Made by a program: the position numbers and the translations under genes. From an uncultured Christensenellaceae bacterium (GTDB lineage: Bacteria; Bacillota; Clostridia; Christensenellales; Pumilibacteraceae): a stretch of 19,758 nt of DNA. Below the pieces are notes generated by a model. The model saw only the letters and a list, made by a program, of their open reading frames with translations. It ran no database searches and was not told where the DNA came from. Below, one piece after another: positions 1 to 6,402 of this stretch; position 1 is the stretch's first letter; every line of letters begins with the position of its first letter. Location: the NCBI GenBank assembly GCA_910587805.1, contig CAJUNM010000029.1:1-19758 (forward strand). Direction: 5' to 3'.

Positions 1-36
1 GTATAAGCACCATTTGGAATTACACCATACTCAAAC
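1..36 (-). CRISPR. Leader-proximal CRISPR repeat (start of type II-A array)
   Basis: Read on the minus strand this 36-nt unit starts GTTTGAGTATGG and ends GGTGCTTATAC, the usual length and GTTT start of type II repeats. It lies directly downstream of cas9-cas1-cas2-csn2, where a II-A array belongs. Independent support comes from the tracrRNA gene at 6148-6260, whose anti-repeat shares two uninterrupted blocks with the reverse complement of this unit (10 and 11 nt, separated by one extra C). Only one copy is visible because the window ends here, so repeat periodicity and spacers cannot be seen, and the outer boundary of the repeat is set by the 36-nt norm rather than by comparison with a second copy. 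Confidence 0.85.
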
Positions 37-123
37 CTCAAAATCGCTTAAATATGTTTACGCACCACACGCGGCAATGCCAAATGATATTTACATTATA
101 ACATAAAAAACCGTACTATGCAA
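37..123 (-). promoter_or_regulatory. CRISPR leader with pre-crRNA promoter
   Basis: On the minus strand a TATAAT -10 box lies at 95-100, preceded by TG one base upstream (extended -10), with a weak -35 TTGCAT at 118-123 and a 17-nt spacer. Transcription would start near 88 and give about 52 nt of leader RNA before the first repeat. The leader ends in ATTTTGAG directly against the repeat. That resembles the ATTTGAG leader-anchoring sequence known to guide II-A spacer integration in streptococci. The -35 overlaps the last codons of csn2. The 14 nt TTTTATGTTATAAT also occur at the candidate cas9 promoter (6297-6310). Confidence 0.65.
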
Positions 124-775
124 TGATTTCGCACAGATCGTTATCTATTATGACGCGAAATTCTCCGTCTATTTTTTCTTTTGCGCTGCTTTCCAAAAGA
201 AGTGCGAACACGCCGTGATATCTTAAAAATTTGTAAATTTCCGCAAGCTCGTTACGAGAAAAATAACTTTTCAAATTTATAAACGCGACGAATTTTATAT
301 TCGTCAAATGCACGAGCGCGGAAAGATAATTGACGAGCTTTTCCGCATAGCCGTCGTAATCGTCTTTTACGGCTATGCCGAACGCTTTGAACAATACTTT
401 TACGGGCGATTCGTCGCACCAATCGATCTGCACCGAGCTTTCGCAATCGAGCTTTTCAAAATAATCGGATACCGACTTTGAAAGATCTGCGGTTTCTTTA
501 GGGAATTTTTCCTCGGCAATATTCGCGAGTTCGTTAAAGAGCGCGTTGCCGGTCTTTTTGTCATTGACATTGAAATCGAGCACGTTTTCGACGAGCAACC
601 CGCATTTCGACAAATTTACTTCGCGATTTCCGTCGCTCAGCACAAACGGCTCTCCGCCGTCGAACGACTCGAAAATATCCAAACAAAATTGTCTGAACGT
701 CCGCGGCTCTTCCGCGACGAGTACGTTTATGCCGTCGTCGAACGCGGTATCTATTCTCGGATGCGTAAGCTTCAT
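116..775 (-). CDS. csn2: Csn2, type II-A spacer-acquisition protein
   Basis: The 219-residue product has the length of the short Csn2 family. These ring-shaped, DNA-end-binding tetramers work with Cas1, Cas2 and Cas9 in spacer acquisition. Recognisable segments are the LVENVLDFNVN stretch (compare LVTDILGFDVN in the streptococcal protein as I recall it) and the C-terminal region around FINLKSYFSRNELAEI followed by a hydrophobic strand (FALLLES). The ATG overlaps the cas2 stop codon by 4 nt (ATGA), so translation is probably coupled to cas2. It is the last protein gene before the leader, as in other II-A loci. Presence of csn2 is what assigns the locus to subtype II-A. Sequence identity in this family is low, so the call rests on motif alignment by eye plus position. 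Confidence 0.9.
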   Translation of the reverse strand: MKLTHPRIDTAFDDGINVLVAEEPRTFRQFCLDIFESFDGGEPFVLSDGNREVNLSKCGLLVENVLDFNVNDKKTGNALFNELANIAEEKFPKETADLSKSVSDYFEKLDCESSVQIDWCDESPVKVLFKAFGIAVKDDYDGYAEKLVNYLSALVHLTNIKFVAFINLKSYFSRNELAEIYKFLRYHGVFALLLESSAKEKIDGEFRVIIDNDLCEIIA

Positions 776-1092
776 ATAAGCACGAACCTCTCGTCGGTAT
801 CCACTATTTCGGTGCGGTGTTCGCCCGTCACGTACTCCATTGACGCAAACTGCTTTTCGGTCACCGTCAGCATTTGAACGATCCCGCGTTTTGCCTTGTT
901 TCGACGCACGTTTTCCTTGAGCGCGTCCCCCGCGGTATTATTTAGTATGATTTTGCTGTAGACCGATTCTTGCATCATCACAAAACCGTTTCTTACCAAG
1001 AACTTCCTAAACCTCGCATACTCGCGCCGTTCGGCGCTCGTAACGACAGGCAGGTCGAAAAATACTATCAATCTCATAAACCTATAACTCAT
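772..1092 (-). CDS. cas2: Cas2, CRISPR adaptation subunit
   Basis: The 106-residue protein begins MSYRFMRLIVFFDLP, very close to type II Cas2 proteins. The conserved Asp of the first beta strand is residue 13. The SVYSKIILNNTA and TVTEKQFASM segments also match that family. Cas2 dimers hold two Cas1 dimers in the integrase complex; catalysis of integration is by Cas1. The gene overlaps the end of cas1 by 11 nt and its own stop overlaps the csn2 start by 4 nt, so all three adaptation genes look translationally coupled. The first ATG is preferred over the second (Met6) because relatives start at the same MSYR position. Confidence 0.96.
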   Translation of the reverse strand: MSYRFMRLIVFFDLPVVTSAERREYARFRKFLVRNGFVMMQESVYSKIILNNTAGDALKENVRRNKAKRGIVQMLTVTEKQFASMEYVTGEHRTEIVDTDERFVLI

Positions 1093-1948
1093 AAAACTCG
1101 ATAAGCGACGGATCGCGTTCCGTCAGCGCTTTGAATATTCTTTTGCAATAAAACGATACGGCGTCCGACAACGTCATATGTTTATCGGAAATTTTAACAC
1201 GCAGATTCAACACGTTGGCTATATCGTGCTTAAGTTCCTTATCCATGACCTCTTCCCCTCGCACAAAAGCAAGCCTGTCTATTATCACGCGGAACGGCTC
1301 CATCAAATCGCAGCTTAAATTGTAATAATTGAAGTCGTTGCGGTGGAATATTCCGCTTTGCGTTATGTACCCGTCGCTCACCACTTCGCGATTAAACGCC
1401 GACAGCAAAATCGCGTATCCGTAATTGAGCAGCGCATTGATTTTGCAATCGCTGCCGCGCTTAAAATCCAGACCGAACAGCGCGTTAAAATACACCTTGG
1501 CGGCGTGTCCTTCGCGATTGGTCGCGTCGCCTGCCTCAACACCGTCGATATAGCTTTCCAAAAGTTCGGCTTTATCGCTCCCGACGTCGCGCAATAACAG
1601 CGCTTGCTGTCTTATCTTTTCTTTGACTATCTCCGCCCAAACCGCCGCTTTGATCTCGTTGCTCCACAACAACTGTTCTTTAACCGTGCCGCTGCAATCG
1701 TGCCGACCGTAAATCGCATTGAGCTGCGCGTGCGGATTGTGGTATTCGTCGCAAAACACAACGTTTATCTTGCGCTTTATCAATTCCGCGAGCAAAACGC
1801 CCGTCACGGCAACAGCCGTACTTTCGACTATAAGCGTATCTATTTCGTCGAGAAATACTTTTTTCGTTTCCTCGCCGCGACAAACGAGATAGCCCATTTT
1901 GTATTCGAGTTTACAGCGGTTCTCCGCTACGACGACGCGCCACCCCAT
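1082..1948 (-). CDS. cas1: Cas1, CRISPR integrase (type II-A)
   Basis: The 288-residue protein starts MGWRVVVAENRCKLEY, like streptococcal II-A Cas1. The metal-binding catalytic set is visible: Glu146 in NREGH, His202 in GIFHRNDF and Glu217 in DLMEPFR. Each sits exactly three residues before its counterpart in the S. pyogenes protein as I recall it (149, 205, 220), so the core is collinear and probably active. Cas1 catalyses insertion of prespacers at the leader-repeat junction. Its ATG follows the cas9 stop after a single T (TGA-T-ATG) with no clear ribosome-binding site, which suggests reinitiation by ribosomes finishing cas9. Base composition matches the operon, unlike the end of cas9 next to it. 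Confidence 0.96.
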   Translation of the reverse strand: MGWRVVVAENRCKLEYKMGYLVCRGEETKKVFLDEIDTLIVESTAVAVTGVLLAELIKRKINVVFCDEYHNPHAQLNAIYGRHDCSGTVKEQLLWSNEIKAAVWAEIVKEKIRQQALLLRDVGSDKAELLESYIDGVEAGDATNREGHAAKVYFNALFGLDFKRGSDCKINALLNYGYAILLSAFNREVVSDGYITQSGIFHRNDFNYYNLSCDLMEPFRVIIDRLAFVRGEEVMDKELKHDIANVLNLRVKISDKHMTLSDAVSFYCKRIFKALTERDPSLIEFYEL

Positions 1949-1949
1949 A

Positions 1950-4900
1950 TCACGGCAAGAATTTATCGAAATCGATAACTTGACGGTACTGCCCAGTCGG
2001 AGACTGCACTACCAATTTGATATGATCTTTAAGCTTGGACGGAATCGTGTTTACCCCAAGCTGTGATCCGTATGCAGAACCATTTGCTTTATTAAAATCA
2101 CTCAAATCTAACGATTGTCCCCCAGCTTTCATAAAACTCAATATTTTGCATAAAATGACGCACTGTATTTCTGTCGATTTTTCTTGAAATTGATTTCTTA
2201 GATTTTCCAAAGTTTTCTTTTGACCTACCATTGATAATCCCGCATAAATTTTCATGCCGAGTTTTTCTGTAAAAATATCATATAATTTAACATTTTTGTC
2301 ACGCGTAATCCCGTCGTATTTTTCATCTAACTTTATCGTCTTTTTGTATTTTTTTGCTTCATTATATTTATTATTGAACGAACCAACTTTTTTTAGATAT
2401 GCTGTCATTTCTTTATCTATATATAGTTCTGCGGCATTATCTATAACAATACTTTTATTTGTCTTACTTTTAATATATACAGGTGAACCGTTTACTATTA
2501 ACAATGAACTTAACCGGATTTTGGGAATTACTATCTTCGGATCGGCAAGCCCGCTCTTTTCGATTATATGCCGCTGTACGCCGTCGGATAATTTTGTCGC
2601 CATAACGGGGATTGGCTCAAGAGACAATATAGCTTTCCCTTTTTCGTCTTTACTTTTAACAAGCGCAAAATATGCAATTTTTACTTTATTGTAACCGCCG
2701 TATTTTTTCGTATCGCTTATTTTACCTTTTGCTTTCAGCGGGATAAGTTTATCATTCGTTCCCGCGGTCTTTATCGTAGCGTCGAACAGTTGCCCGCTGT
2801 CCTCATTTACGAAACGCACGACGCGGCAGTTATCGGTATAATACGTATCGAACACAAGCGGTATATCGCGCACGGGGTCCCATGCGCCTTTCACTCCGCG
2901 ACGGAACAGCGCGTAATCGGACTTCATTTCTTTCTCGCTTTTGTTTTTGTAATAAGCCGATATATCGTGCCCGTACTCGGTGTTCAAAACGTTACCGACC
3001 ACGATATTTATATACGCGTCTTTCGCGTGGTGTAAGTTATTAAGCTCACGAACTTTTACGAGTTCGGCGCGGTACTTTTCGGCGCAGCCCGCTTTTTCGG
3101 CAAACTCGCCGAATCTGTTTTTGAATTCCGCCGCTTTGCTCGCTTTGGAATATACTATCTCGCTTTCGCCGAAATTCGCTTTGAGTATCTGCGCGACGAG
3201 CTTGGTGCTCTGTTGAGTTATGACGAGCTGTCTGCTCTCGAAATCGGCTATATCGCTCGGCGTAAGTTCAGACGTTCGAGTAAGCCGTTTATATTTTTCA
3301 TCGGATATAAATCCGTGCTTGTGCAGATCGTCCCAGAACCCGCGCATTTTGATTTGAATATCGGCGGGCAACGGATATTTGTCGGTCTTGCGCGCGTTAT
3401 ACTCTTTCTTTACAAGCGCCAAATTATTATCGAAACTGTCGTCGTTCACCTTCGACTGCGGATATATATGATCGAAGTCGTACTTGTTTTTATCGAAAAG
3501 CTCGTTTATCTCTATCCGTTCGCCCGAATACATACATCTGCAATTTTGCATGTAGTACGCATACAAACGCTTCGACGAAAAATCGCGTTCCTCTCTGCCG
3601 TCGATCTCCGCTATCGCTTTTGCAAATTCGCGCGTATCGGATTTTACGGACTTATACAGACCGAGCAGTTTCTCCTTGCGCGAAACCGTGCGCTTGCCTT
3701 TTTGCTCTTTCGTGCCGCCGCGAGCGGTTTCGATCATGATCTTTTTCGGAGCACAGCCCATAATTTTGACGATCTCTTTGACTACGGCAAGCGTGCGCCG
3801 CAAGGCGCGCTTTACCGACGGCGAACAGTACATATCGTCGATTTTTTGCTTATCGCCGCTCGCGTTACGTTCGTTGTATTCGAGTATCGCTTTATCGAAT
3901 CCCCAACGCGCCGCAGTCAGAGTTTCGGATAGATTGGTTTTATTTAACCGCATCGATTGTATTACAGTCAAACATTCGCCCGCCGCGCCGAGCGCTTTCT
4001 CGGACGTTATACCGTCGAGCAATGTCCGAGACAGTCTGCCCCATTTCGTAAAAGTGAACCCGCATATTTCTTTGATCTGTTTTTCGGTCAATTTTTTACC
4101 GTACTTTGCCGTTATGCGTTTTTTGAGCCTGTCTTTATCGGAAACGAGCGTCGACCAAAGAATGATCTCCTCGCACATTTCGCGCTCGTTTTCTATATTG
4201 CCCTCGAGAGTTTTATTGAAAAGTATATACGAGGACAGCGAACTTTTCATATCGCCGTCTATCCCCGTGATGGATTCTTTGGTTATATTCGTCATATCGC
4301 AACCATGGATTTTGAGCGCATTCCATATTTTGCTTTTCGTTATTTTCTTCTCCGTATGCGCAAGCTCGTATACCCAATCTATGAGCTTGTCGTCTTTTTG
4401 TCCGTTTACTTTGAGATTGTTGAGTTCGCTCAAAAACACCGCTTCGCCATACAAAAGCGAGCCGGTAGGCAAAACGTCTTCCGTCGGGATATACGTGCAT
4501 TTGCACGTCATGTTTTTGATAAACTTTTCCTCGCTCGCGTCCTTATCTATTACCTCGTCGAAATTCCACGGCGTGATCTTAACATTCTGCATGCCTTCGT
4601 GCCGAACAGCCCAAGCAAATTTGCCGCCGCCGAGCGGTCCTACATAATACGGTATGCGGAATTTAAGCAATTCTTCCACGCGCTCCGCAACGCTCTTTCC
4701 GCGCGAGTCAGTTTCGCTCAAGAACGCGTATTTACACTTCGCATTGTTCAATATGGCGCTCAATTCGTTCAAATGCAGTTGATGCGGAATAACGCCGTTT
4801 GAAAAAAGTTTTTGTTTCGGCAAAAACTCGCCGCGCTCATACCGAACTCTGGCGTCGTTAGCGCCGTTATCGTCGAGCCATCGAATAAATCCGTCTTTGC

Positions 4901-6119
4901 CGTCGACGAATATTTGTTTTTCCATAAACTTGTAAAACGCGTCGCGCGTCGCTTTTTTATAGCTCTTGTGCTTGTCCATTCCGATATAAGCCGCGTAATT
5001 TTTCGCATTGACGTCGTATCGAAAAACGTTTTTGTATTTGTCCGCGCATTGCTCGCGCACATACTTTTTGAGCAGCGACAGATCGTATTTATGCGTGTCG
5101 TACGAGTGAACTCGCGCCGCGGAAATAGATTTTTCGCCGCCGAGAATATCCGACAGCACAGACCAATCGTAGATCGCTTTTATCCCGTCGAGCAAGCATC
5201 CGTCGTCGTACATTTCTTGGATCTGAGAAAATTTAACGTCGTCGATCGCCGAAAGGTCTATTTTAACATTATCGTCAAGCTCTTTGCCGTACAGATCGTC
5301 GGCTTTGCACGTATTGCCGCAAATAAGCCTGAGCACGGACAATGCTCGCTTGTCGGATCTGTTTATGCCGAAAATCTCGGCGAGCTTTTTTTGCTTATCC
5401 GATCCGGTTTTTTTGCTTCGCACTATCTCGCAAGCCGCTGCGAACTTCTCGTCCGACATAGAAAACACGGGGCTTGCATCGAACTGCTCGTCGTCGGTTA
5501 CGCCCTCTGCAAGCGCGGCGTTTATATTGCCGAAAGCCATACGCACGGTATCCGTGCTTACTACGTTCATATTCTCGTTATCGAAAAGAAAATGCCCGCG
5601 GCTTTTGATAATATGATGACACGCCAAATACAGCAAGCGAATATCTTGCGGCGCATTTTCCGTCAAGTATTTGCGCAAATGAAATATCGTCGGAAACTGC
5701 TTGAAATAATCCTTATCGTTATAATCCGCATCGCCGAAAAGTATGTACTTGGTTGCTATCCGATCGTCCTTATCTTCTGCGAAAAGCGCGCTGTTGTTTA
5801 ACCGTATGAAAAACGTAGGGTCGACTTTTTCTATTTCCGCGCCGAACAGCGATTGCAATAAACGCAAGCGGTACCGCGTACGCGCCGTACGCCGTCTGCC
5901 CGTGCGAAACCCCCTGCGATTTTCCGCAGTTTCGGCTTGAGCAAAAAGGTACGCGCCCCACAACGGCTTACCGCCCGCTTTTTTCAAACGGTACTCCGTA
6001 TCCGTCACAGCCCAACCGACCGAATCGGTACCGACGTCCAAACCGATAAAGTAATCGTTGCGAACGTTTTTATCTTTTGATTTTCCGTTTTCGATTTTTT
6101 TATCCATAAGAGTTGACAA
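1950..6119 (-). CDS. cas9: Cas9, type II-A RNA-guided DNA endonuclease
   Basis: Numbered from the TTG at 6119 (1389 residues), the protein shows RuvC-I with Asp28 in GLDVGTDSVGW, an Arg-rich bridge helix near 65-90, RuvC-II Glu797 in IMIETAR, the HNH site with His884 in DHIYPQS, RuvC-III HHAKDAYIN with Asp1034, and a C-terminal PAM-interacting domain ending QSPTGQY...IDFDKFLP. All catalytic residues are present, so both DNA strands should be cut. Two starts compete. TTG 6119 has GAGGAG just upstream (3-5 nt), while ATG 6107 (MDKKIENG) lacks a well-spaced ribosome-binding site. The codons after about residue 1120 are abruptly AT-rich (see 2041-2760). The positions that align by eye with the two PAM-reading arginines of SpCas9 are Gly and Asn here, so an NGG PAM is unlikely. 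Confidence 0.97.
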   Translation of the reverse strand: MSTLMDKKIENGKSKDKNVRNDYFIGLDVGTDSVGWAVTDTEYRLKKAGGKPLWGAYLFAQAETAENRRGFRTGRRRTARTRYRLRLLQSLFGAEIEKVDPTFFIRLNNSALFAEDKDDRIATKYILFGDADYNDKDYFKQFPTIFHLRKYLTENAPQDIRLLYLACHHIIKSRGHFLFDNENMNVVSTDTVRMAFGNINAALAEGVTDDEQFDASPVFSMSDEKFAAACEIVRSKKTGSDKQKKLAEIFGINRSDKRALSVLRLICGNTCKADDLYGKELDDNVKIDLSAIDDVKFSQIQEMYDDGCLLDGIKAIYDWSVLSDILGGEKSISAARVHSYDTHKYDLSLLKKYVREQCADKYKNVFRYDVNAKNYAAYIGMDKHKSYKKATRDAFYKFMEKQIFVDGKDGFIRWLDDNGANDARVRYERGEFLPKQKLFSNGVIPHQLHLNELSAILNNAKCKYAFLSETDSRGKSVAERVEELLKFRIPYYVGPLGGGKFAWAVRHEGMQNVKITPWNFDEVIDKDASEEKFIKNMTCKCTYIPTEDVLPTGSLLYGEAVFLSELNNLKVNGQKDDKLIDWVYELAHTEKKITKSKIWNALKIHGCDMTNITKESITGIDGDMKSSLSSYILFNKTLEGNIENEREMCEEIILWSTLVSDKDRLKKRITAKYGKKLTEKQIKEICGFTFTKWGRLSRTLLDGITSEKALGAAGECLTVIQSMRLNKTNLSETLTAARWGFDKAILEYNERNASGDKQKIDDMYCSPSVKRALRRTLAVVKEIVKIMGCAPKKIMIETARGGTKEQKGKRTVSRKEKLLGLYKSVKSDTREFAKAIAEIDGREERDFSSKRLYAYYMQNCRCMYSGERIEINELFDKNKYDFDHIYPQSKVNDDSFDNNLALVKKEYNARKTDKYPLPADIQIKMRGFWDDLHKHGFISDEKYKRLTRTSELTPSDIADFESRQLVITQQSTKLVAQILKANFGESEIVYSKASKAAEFKNRFGEFAEKAGCAEKYRAELVKVRELNNLHHAKDAYINIVVGNVLNTEYGHDISAYYKNKSEKEMKSDYALFRRGVKGAWDPVRDIPLVFDTYYTDNCRVVRFVNEDSGQLFDATIKTAGTNDKLIPLKAKGKISDTKKYGGYNKVKIAYFALVKSKDEKGKAILSLEPIPVMATKLSDGVQRHIIEKSGLADPKIVIPKIRLSSLLIVNGSPVYIKSKTNKSIVIDNAAELYIDKEMTAYLKKVGSFNNKYNEAKKYKKTIKLDEKYDGITRDKNVKLYDIFTEKLGMKIYAGLSMVGQKKTLENLRNQFQEKSTEIQCVILCKILSFMKAGGQSLDLSDFNKANGSAYGSQLGVNTIPSKLKDHIKLVVQSPTGQYRQVIDFDKFLP
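2041..2760 (-). other. Low-GC segment of cas9 covering the PAM-interacting domain
   Basis: By hand count about 240 of 720 bases are G or C (33%), against about 124 of 240 (52%) in the adjoining 2761-3000. Composition is again near 47% at 1981-2040 and in cas1. The upper edge falls at about residue 1120, just before the NDKLIPLKAKG...KYGGYN stretch that aligns with the start of the SpCas9 C-terminal domain (NSDKLI...KYGGFD). The reading frame is intact throughout. The simplest reading is replacement of this domain by homologous recombination with an AT-rich relative; an Ile/Lys-rich domain evolving under its own constraints is the alternative. Confidence 0.7.
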
Positions 6120-6141
6120 TTTCTCCTCGATGTATTACAAT
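6113..6141 (+). promoter_or_regulatory. tracrRNA promoter
   Basis: TTGACA at 6113-6118 and TACAAT at 6136-6141 are separated by exactly 17 nt. Transcription would start near 6148, immediately before the anti-repeat. The -35 box overlaps the first codons of cas9 on the other strand, so the two transcription units are divergent and share control DNA. Confidence 0.8.
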
Positions 6142-6166
6142 ATAAATGCTGAACACCATTTGGCAA
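6139..6166 (-). promoter_or_regulatory. Possible proximal cas9 promoter inside the anti-repeat
   Basis: On the minus strand TTGCCA (6161-6166) and TATATT (6139-6144) are 16 nt apart, which would start a short cas9 leader near 6132 with the GAGGAG ribosome-binding site at 6124-6129. The boxes are weaker than those at 6297-6325, and the -35 lies within the tracrRNA anti-repeat. Confidence 0.35.
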
Positions 6167-6260
6167 TTACACCATTAGTTCAAATAAGTTTTTCTCACCC
6201 CGCCGACTTGCTCGGCGCATCAAGACGATGCAAACTACCCGCTGCGGCGGGTTTTGTTTT
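6148..6260 (+). ncRNA. tracrRNA for the type II-A locus
   Basis: The 5' part (about 6151-6186) is the anti-repeat. CACCATTTGG and AATTACACCAT are identical to the reverse complement of the CRISPR repeat apart from one inserted C between them. The lower stem pairs repeat GTTTGA with TCAAAT (6 bp, one G-U), followed by an asymmetric bulge of GT on the repeat side against TAGT on the tracr side. This is the same 2/4 geometry as in the S. pyogenes duplex. Downstream hairpins are CGCCGA/TCGGCG (6201-6217), GCATC/GATGC (6217-6231) and the terminator stem CCCGC/GCGGG (6238-6251) followed by a T-run. Expected primary length is about 110 nt. Its role is crRNA maturation with RNase III and loading of Cas9. 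Confidence 0.9.
6237..6260 (+). terminator. Rho-independent terminator of tracrRNA
   Basis: ACCCGC and GCGGGT pair across a TGCG loop and are followed by TTTTGTTTTT. In the opposite direction there is no T-run, so minus-strand transcripts heading to cas9 should pass through. Confidence 0.8.
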
Positions 6261-6296
6261 TGGGCATACGATAATCGGCTATCGGTATACCGCATT

Positions 6297-6325
6297 ATTA
6301 TAACATAAAACTATCGGTATGTAAA
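6297..6325 (-). promoter_or_regulatory. Distal cas9 promoter (best match)
   Basis: On the minus strand TTTACA (6320-6325) and TATAAT (6297-6302) are 17 nt apart, with TG one base before the -10. The next gene in this direction is cas9. The 14 nt TTTTATGTTATAAT are identical to the CRISPR-leader promoter, which supports both calls and suggests shared regulation. The transcript would begin near 6290 and cross the whole tracrRNA gene in antisense before reaching cas9. Confidence 0.65.
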
Positions 6326-6366
6326 TACCCTCGAACAAACTTTTTATAATTTGCTCCGTCAAAAAA

Positions 6367-6395
6367 TTGACCGCGACGCGAAAATATGTTATCAT
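6367..6395 (+). promoter_or_regulatory. Promoter of the ABC-F gene
   Basis: TTGACC at 6367-6372 and TATCAT at 6390-6395 are 17 nt apart. The predicted start of transcription (about 6401-6403) coincides with the ATG at 6403, so the mRNA may have no 5' leader. Confidence 0.6.
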
Positions 6396-6402
6396 GCCGA
6401 AT

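Noticed and set aside
3213..5801. Several long plus-strand open frames of 200-330 codons
   Set aside because: They are antisense shadows of cas9. The strong codon bias of the gene keeps the opposite frames open; the products are Arg/Phe-rich with no domain.
6279..6320. Direct repeat CTATCGGTAT (6279 and 6311) as a CRISPR or regulatory repeat
   Set aside because: Only two 10-bp copies; one overlaps the distal cas9 promoter region, but chance is a sufficient explanation.
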